A DNA stretch of 64,000 nucleotides, from positions 248,001-312,000 of the forward strand of contig JAZKJV010003124.1 in assembly GCA_037367405.1 (NCBI GenBank), written 5' to 3'. Positions 36,501-44,836 of the stretch are shown here, one piece after another. Under the pieces are notes generated by a model. That model was not told where the DNA came from and searched no databases. It saw only the letters and a program-made list of their open reading frames with translations. The position numbers and the translations under genes are program-made. Origin of the DNA: Ottelia alismoides (taxonomy: Eukaryota > Streptophyta > Magnoliopsida > Alismatales > Hydrocharitaceae). The first letter of the stretch is position 1; the number at the start of each line of letters is the position of its first letter.

Positions 36501-39500
36501 CCCGCCTCGCCTTGAGGCATACACCTTCGCGCCTCGAGGTACCGCCTTTTAAAACCATGGTCCTGTCGCCTTGAAGATGCAGCCAGGAACAGTTGCGTCT
36601 CCGCCTGATGTGTCGTCTGGAGGGACGACGCCGTCTGGAGCCGTTCGATGGGGGAGATTCTGCCAAACTGGAGATAGGACGGCGATGAGGCTGCTGGTTG
36701 CGAGATCTGCATCGCTTATCGATGGAGGAGGAATGTTGCACCGCCCCTATTACTGCTGAGAGATCGCGCCAGGGTTTGTAGATGGCAGCACGGGAAGAAC
36801 TTCAGAGAGTGTGCGTCGCTTTGGGATGCTGTTGCGATAGGAGGACCGTGCCTCCTGTTGTGGCACCGCCAGGGGGTCATTGGAACCCTAGCGGACACGC
36901 CTTGCTGAAGCCGTAGAAGCGAGCAACGCCACCAACTGGGAGATGCTCGCACCGGAAGCATGCACGAGGAGAGGCGATTCCGCCTTTTTTTTCTTCTCGA
37001 TGATGCGTCGCCACCTTCTGGAGGTTCTTCTGGAACTACAAGTACTGCCAGAGAACATATTGTAGTGGGCAAGGCATTTACTCTCGAGAAAACTAGGGTT
37101 CGAAAACCCTAGAAGCCGGAACTCTTTCTAATCGTCAATCATCGAATCTTTAAGAACAAGAACTTCAAACCACACGAATATCGAATAAATTACAGAACTT
37201 AAAAACCTCGTGAATCGACCTGCTCTGATACCATGTTAGAAAATAAGAATGCGGAAGCGTATCAGAGAAATAAATATAAAACATTGAAGAACAAGGGATA
37301 TTTTAACGTGGAACCCTACTCCCTAAGGAGCATGATGAAACCATGAGAGAACACCTCAAAGGGTTGATAGTTTATTGCTTTTCTTATCTAGATACAATGG
37401 GTGTGGGGGTTTATATATAGCCCTCACCGAGTCTCCACATCCCACAGACGGTAGATGTGGGTCTAAATTCTGGATGAGGTAAATGGATCCTGGAGGGATC
37501 CATTTATCCATCTCCCTCATAAGTGACACATAAACAAATACTCACCATATGGAATATGCAAGACCTAACAAGAAAAAGATATAGAGTAGGACAATAGACA
37601 TGGTAGATGGATACGGTTAGATACTCTTGGTTATAATGATTGTCGAATACATAATTATGTGCAAGTATTGTATTTTCATACATTATGAATTATTATTTTT
37701 ATTTATTACTTCAACATATCTATGCATTTTTCACGACTAAACTTTTAATTGCATGTCTTACATTCTTTTAAGAGGAATTGCATGCCTTACATATGTAATG
37801 CATCAGTCTAGTGCGGTCATTACACATGTTGATACTACTGCATAACTTATATTTAGACTTGTACTTTAGTAAGTTGCATTTGTATCTTATTTATGATCAA
37901 AGAAAATTAGCAACCTTAGTTTTATGGGAAAAGTCAAATTTTTAGCCATTTATGTTGTTTTTGGTGATACCGAGGACATGCCGGCGACATGCTCCTTTTG
38001 GGGTTGGCGAAACAACACCGATATTGACATTTGAGGTCATGTACTTAGGGTCCCCACTAGGGAACCCATCTTTTTTGCCACTTATCACCACACACTAGAT
38101 AGTTCATTGAAGCAAAATCTTGTAAGATTCTTAGAGGGCTCAAATATCAATATCTCCCGATGAAAGGGGATCTACATTATAGATTGGTTTCGATTCTCCG
38201 TAAATCGGAAGAAATGTTAAGCGAGATTACACATCTCTTCACGTAGCTCATATCAAGGGATTCAGTGAGCTGGAATGGGTATCCTCTCTAGCGTGAAAGG
38301 AAAGAGGATTAGAGCTCAAGTCAGTAGCTATCGGAAGAAATGTTAAGCGAGATTACACATCTCTTCACGTAGCTCATATCAAGGGATTCAGTGAGCTGGA
38401 ATGGGTATCCTCTGTAGCGTGAAAGGAAAGAGGATTAGAGCTCAAGTCAGTAGTTATACTTATAACCTTAGATAACTGTTGTGAGGAGAAAGTATGAGCA
38501 TTGGAAAGTGATGAAATGGTGGAATCGAGGGATTATAAGGGCATACGATACAAAGAATAGAGACACTGGTGAAGAACATGGCAGTTCAATGGAGAAGAAA
38601 CAAAAGATTATGAAGAAGAAAAAGGGGGATCAAGGTGTAATTGAGAAATAAAAGAGGTGCTCGCCTGTGCTTAGGTGTATCACAAAATGCAGTGGTTGTC
38701 TCGAGTGTCTAGCGATTGTATCACAAAGCTGTGTGGCTCAATGAAACTGCTATGTGAAAGATGAGCTTCTCGAACCATGCCGAAGAGAAGATACTATCCT
38801 TATTTTCGCTCGACGGGCAACATATGAAGCTGTCACCTTTTCTTGGATGGCCAAATCTGGAGGTTAGAGTTTCACAAATGGTGAAGGATGATACAAAGAT
38901 TTTGCACGATGCTTTATATGTGGAACCCTTTGGTTTTAAATAGGATTTGACGGTGAGGGGGCTAGTTTTATAGTGGGACGAATGTTGAAGAGGTGTTGGT
39001 GATGTGGAATGGGTACTTGAGGTTTATGAAAGTATGATGTGATAAAATCTAACTTTCGGCATAAAACCCACCCAAATGCGAAACCGACATTGCCTATGGG
39101 CTCTAAATATTATCCACAACTCGTGGTGCAAAAATTATGTGGATCCGACGACAAGAGGGTGAAATACGTACCTATGAGAATGTTCTCCTGCAATTTTCCT
39201 TCGCTCGGAGTGAGATTTCCGTAGTGTTTCATGGAACACGAACTATTTTCATGTAGGGCTTCAAAGCAAAAAAAGGCTTGTCACAGGAAGTTATATTCTT
39301 GCATGTATGTTATAGGTGTAAAGTACCCGGTTGTTAATATTTTTAATTTTGTATTTTTGTTATCTTATTTATACTATATATATATATGAAATACTTCACT
39401 ATAATAATGCAAATATATTATACATTTTTTTGGATTTTTAAAAGTTGAGGTTGGTTGCTAAAAAATTAAAGGTGGTATTTACTGATGAATTGGGCCAATA

Positions 39501-42500
39501 GACAATGCTTCTCATTTTTATTCTTTTTATATATTCATACTTTATAGGTGTTAAATTTTAATAGTTAGATTATAATATAACTTAACCATGGCTGGTCCCA
39601 AGTCCGGGTAAATGAGGAGGGTTGCGTTAGGTAGCCGAGAACCATCGTAAAACAATCGGAGACAACATCCTAAATAGTACTTTTTTTCTAAAAAAATACT
39701 ATTTAGGAAGTTGCCTCATGACAGTCGGATCTTTTTCAACATGGATTTAAGCAAACATACAGATTTCGTTGGGGCGTTCCCTACTTGCGACGCGTTGCAT
39801 CGCCCGGATGCAATGAAAAATTGGTAAGGGCCGCTACATCGCAGCCTGTATGTAGTTCAAAATTTACAAGGGTTCTCACATGAGGAACGCATGCGGGTAA
39901 TTAAGCTAGTTCCGCTGCATCACCGTCCAGATGCAGTCCAAAATTTATAAGGGTTCTCGCATAATGGACGCATGCGAGTAAAGAAAATAGTCCAAAAGAG
40001 ATTGCAACGGAAGTTGCGGATTGGTAGTTGGAATATTGACACTTTAACTGGAAAGTTGATGAGATAGTGGATACGATGGAAAGAAGGAAGATTCATATAC
40101 TATGTCTTCAAGAGACTAAATGGGTTGGAGAGAAAGCAAGGGAGATTGAGAAGACATGCTTTAAACTTTGGTATTCAGGTAAAGATAAGGGTAGAAACGG
40201 TGTTGGAGTGGTTGTTCATAAGGATTTGAAGGATTGTGTGGTTGAGGTGAAAAGATTCAGGGATCGAATTATTTTGCTAAAATTGGTGCTTGAAGAAGAA
40301 ATTCTGAATATCATCTCAGTTTATGCACCGCAAATTGGTTTAGATGAAAGGACTAAACAAGATTTTTGGGAGGATAAGAGTCTACAAAGAATCCCACAAA
40401 GAAAGATGATTTGCATCGGTGGAGATCTTAATGAACATGTGGGAAAAGGTGCTTCAGGATATGCTAGTGTTCATGGAGGACTTGGTTTTGGGGATAGAAA
40501 TGAAGAGGGAAAAGCCATCCTGGATTTTGTAACGACATATATCTTTTCATAGCAAACACTCTCTTCAAGAAGAGGGAGGAACATTTAATTACTTATAAGA
40601 ATGGGCCAACTAAAACACAGATAGATTACTTTGCGTCGAGGAGAAGAGATCGGTTGTGTTGTAAAGACTGCTAAGTAATCCCAGGAGAGAGCTTGAGAAC
40701 CCAACATCGTTTGTTAGTCTTGGATGTACAAATGAAAGGGCTGGAAAAGAAAAGGAGGGTTTCTAAGATAACTAGAACTAGATGGTGGAATCTTCCACTG
40801 AATCAAGCGAGCTTCAGGGAGAAGGTTTTAGAAGATTTATCTTGGGATTGTAGTGGTAGTGCAAACGAGATGTGGGAGGCATTATCATCTTGTATCCGAA
40901 AGGTAGCCAAAGAGATGCTAGACGAGTCAAAGGGAGGAGCTCCAGGTCAAAAGAGGCTTGGTGGTGGAGTGAAGGGGTGCAAGAGAAGCTAAAAATAAAA
41001 AAGAGCTTGCTTTAAAACTATGTCTAAGGATAGAACAGTGGAAACTGTCACAAACTACAAAATAGCAAAGAAGGAAGTTAAGAAGGTTGTAAGCGAAGCT
41101 AAGTCAAAAGCTTATGAAGTTTTGTATAAAAATCTCGACTCTAAGTAGGGACAAAATGATATATTCAGGTTGGCCAAAGCAAGAGAAAGAAAGACTAAAG
41201 ACCTTTCTCAAGTGAGATGCATTAAGGACGAGGAAGGTCATGTGCTTGTTACTCAGAAGGATATAAAGACTAGATGGGAGCAGCACTTCCATGAACTTTT
41301 CATTGGGGAAGGAAATAGAGAGATCACTTTGGGTGATCTAGCTAGTAGTGAAAGTTACTTGAATCGTACAAGCTATAGACGGATACAAAGAAAGGAAGTA
41401 GATGAGGCTTTGAAGGTTATGAGACCCGGGAAAGGTGTAGGACCGGATGATATCCCTGTAGAAGTATGGAGAGTTTTAGGTGAGCGCGGTTTGACTTAGC
41501 ATACGAATCTATTCAATGTTATTTGGCGAAACAAGAAAATGCCTAAAGATTGGAGGAGTATTGTGGTGCCTCTTTATAAGAATAAAGGAGACATTCAAAA
41601 TTGTTCAAATTATAGAGGAATCAAGCTTATGAGTCACACTATGAAAATTTGGGAACGTGTGATGGAAAGATGGTTGAGGCAAGTTTCCAGCGTAAAAGAA
41701 AATCAATTCGGATTCATGCCAGGTCGCTCAACGATTGAAGCCATCCATTTACTGAGGAGAACAATGGAGATTTATAGAGCTAAAAGGAAGAACCTCCATA
41801 TGATCTTTATTGATCTGGAGAAGGCTTATTATTCTGTCCCACTAGAGATATTATGGAGAGTTTTGGAGAAGAGACAAGTACCTGTCATATACATTAACCT
41901 CATAAAGGACATGTATGATAGAGCTTTATCTTGTGTAAGGACCCTGTCTGGGAAGACTGGATATTTTGACATCAACATTAGTTTACATCAATGTTCTCTT
42001 TGAGTCCATTTCTTTTTACTTTGATTATGGACGAGTTGACAAGTCACATTCAGGATGAATTACCTTGGTGTATGTTATTTGCTGATGATATTATGTTAAT
42101 TGACGAGACTAGAGATGGAGTAAATGAGAAGCTTGAGGTGTGGAGACATGAGTTGGAGACTAAAGGATTTCGTATAAATAGGGCTAAGACAGAATATATG
42201 GAGTGCACCTTTAATGGAAGCAATGGTAAAGGAATCGAGGTGAAGATTGGTGACGATAACATTCAAAAGAGAGATTCCTTTAGATATCTGGGATCTATTT
42301 TGCAACATGATGAGGAAATTGATGGAGATGTTACTAATAGAATAAATGCAGGCTGGTTAAAGTGGAGAGGACCTTCTGTTGTTCTCTGTGATAAGAAAAT
42401 TTCTTTAAAAATTAAAGGAAAGTTCTACAAAGCAACCGTGAGACCTGCTATGTTTTATGGATCTGATTGTTGGCCTGTGAACCATAGACATGTGCAAAGA

Positions 42501-44782
42501 ATGAATGTAACAGAAATGAAAATGATAAGGTGGATGTGTGGACACACACACACACACACGTAAAGATCGGATTCGGAATGATGCAATCAGAAAGAAGGTT
42601 GGTGTAGCTCCGATCGAGGATAAGATGCGAGAAAATCGCTTAAGATGGTTTGGACATTTGCAAAGAAGATTAGCTGATGCACCAGTTAGGAGATGCGAGT
42701 GTTGGGATGTTGAGCTGGCTAAGAGAGGGCGAGGACGGCCCAATAAGTGTTGGAAAGAGACCATACACATGGATCTTAGTTTTGTGGATATAAGCCCGGG
42801 ATTTACCCAAGATAGATCCGAATGGAGGCGAAGAATCCATGTAGCTAACCCTACATAATTGTGGGAAAATGCTTTGTTGTTGTTGTAGTAGTTAGATTAT
42901 AATATATATGAACAAAATACTAAAAGTTAAAAATAAAAGAGGAAAATAAACACACAAAACAATTTGAAGCCTTGTATAAACATATTGTATTGGTGGAAAT
43001 TGAATTGAAAATAGGGTAAAAATGAGAGAAAGGGTAGAGAGAGCGCGTTGCAAGAATGATTGTGGGGGAAGGAAAGGGGCCTAGGCTTTATAACTTGTGC
43101 TTTCATGAATTGGTTGGTGTTGGTCACGATAGACGACGAGCCTCCCAAGAGCACCTTGAGGGTTGAGAGAGGGCCACAAACCAGAGCGATGAGGGTAGCG
43201 ATGAAGTTGGTCGGATCACGGTGAAGGCGATGCATTGATTGTAAAGACGTTCTATGAAGCCTTTGAGGGTGCGATGTTTTAAATGTGGGGTAAAAGAGCA
43301 CCATCACAGGGAATGTCACCTTCATCAAGAATGGAGGCCACAATAGTACTACCGAACTGCAGAGCCTTTGGTGAAGAATATGAGGGTAGTCACGGGTTGA
43401 TCATTTGTGGATATCGTCAAAGGAGTTACCTTCAGTCCAAGTAAGGGGTGCGTGGACTCTAATGTGCTCCTAATAAGATCCTTCAAATGGGGGGAGTCGT
43501 TCTTTCTACTGCTACAAATGACATTGTGAGGATGCTGGGCAATGGTTTCTCTTGGGTTTGACGGTGGTTGGAAATCCCTTTATCGTCCCACTCTTGCTAT
43601 TGTAGGGGTTGTCGAGATGATCCTCTCTGATGTTAAAGGGACATGATGTTCGATGTGAACTTTGTTTTGATGATGATAGTTAGGAGATGCATCATAAACC
43701 CTAGTTTTGAGTGCTAGTTGAAGGTAGGTCGAGCTTTTTTCAAGATATGGGTTAAGGTGGCCGTCCCCCTTCATCGGCTCGTGTGCCCTCAAAGGGGAAT
43801 GTGCTGTCAGATGGAGTCCCCAATTTGCTCTTTCCATCGATTGATTCTCAGAAGGTGATTGAGGCCAGTAACAACTCAACTCATCGATAAATAAATAAGT
43901 GAAAATTCATTAATATAAACAAATTTTGATTAAAGTGAATCATAGATCTCTTATTTTTGTTGTTTCACTAAAATGACATTAAATTTTGATGAAATTTCAT
44001 CGACATTTCGCTGAATTTTCATTAAAATCCTGAAAAAACAAGGTAGCATTTCGATTTCGGTGACCGAGAGAAATGGAAATTTTGAAGACATTCGGTGGAA
44101 TTTCATTGTGTTAATAGATATATGAATACTGATACAGATATTTTGTAGATATTAAATTGATCCACATCCATTTTAAAATGGATATGGATAGGACTGTAAA
44201 AAAAAATGAGTATGGCAATAGATTATATATGGATTAGCAGGCGATGACATGAGGAGGAAGAGACGAGGATCACCCTCTAGATGCAACATTAGACGTGTAT
44301 AGTTAGAGTTGATAGCATGAGGAAAAAACTACCTGAGCAAGATCTACAATAACGCCGCCGCATGCGAGGTGCACACTCAGGGAGGAAGCCCTAGCATCCG
44401 AAACCGTCAGGGAGAGGCCTCACTAAAGTCTCCATCCACTAGAAGCAATACCTATTCTCTAGAAAGAAGGAAGCCCTAGAGGAGGCAATACTTCTAGGCA
44501 TAACCATCAGTTTGGGCTTCAAGCGATAGAAGTCCTCCAGCAATAGCAACAACCATGAGAGAGGCTTGATAAGATCATTTGCAGCGGAACAAACCTTAAA
44601 TAAAGGTCATGGCTCTGATATCATTTTGAAACATCAGATAAATCACATAACCAAGGGACCACTGATTTATGTGGAAAACTATAGAGATGGAATAATCATG
44701 GGGGTATATGAAACCAAAATCTCCTCTAGAGATTTGGACACTTTTCACTACAATATTATAGAAAGAAACATGATGATTATAA

Positions 44783-44836
<54 letters not shown>

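Larger units (their letters stand above)
34009..37546 (-). mobile_element. Family N, copy 3, carrying a nested hAT-like insertion
   Basis: LTRs at 34009-34323 and 37234-37546, minus strand. Target duplication ATATG at 34004-34008 and 37547-37551. The primer site (reverse of TGGTATCAGAGC) lies beside the 5' LTR at about 37222-37233, and the polypurine tract, reverse CTCCCCCTCAAG, at 34324-34335. Without the nested element the length is about 2.5 kb, close to copy 2. There is no pol. The paired motif (about 34720-34850) and the minus-strand frame 34428-34655 ([16 protein letters not shown]) match copy 1. Confidence 0.92.
39580..42888 (+). mobile_element. RTE-type LINE, copy 3, full length
   Basis: Exact 18-base target duplication TAGTTAGATTATAATATA at 39562-39579 and 42889-42906. 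It starts with a 5' untranslated region (GGTCCCAAGTCCGGGTAAAT near 39594) and ends GCTTTGTTGTTGTTG. Endonuclease and RT are on the + strand with several breaks. It is the most complete of the three RTE copies and shows the original order of the 5' end. Confidence 0.94.

Noticed and set aside
42927..43879. Minus-strand frames after RTE copy 3 as a gene
   Set aside because: No domain, no continuity and no splice pattern that I can support.
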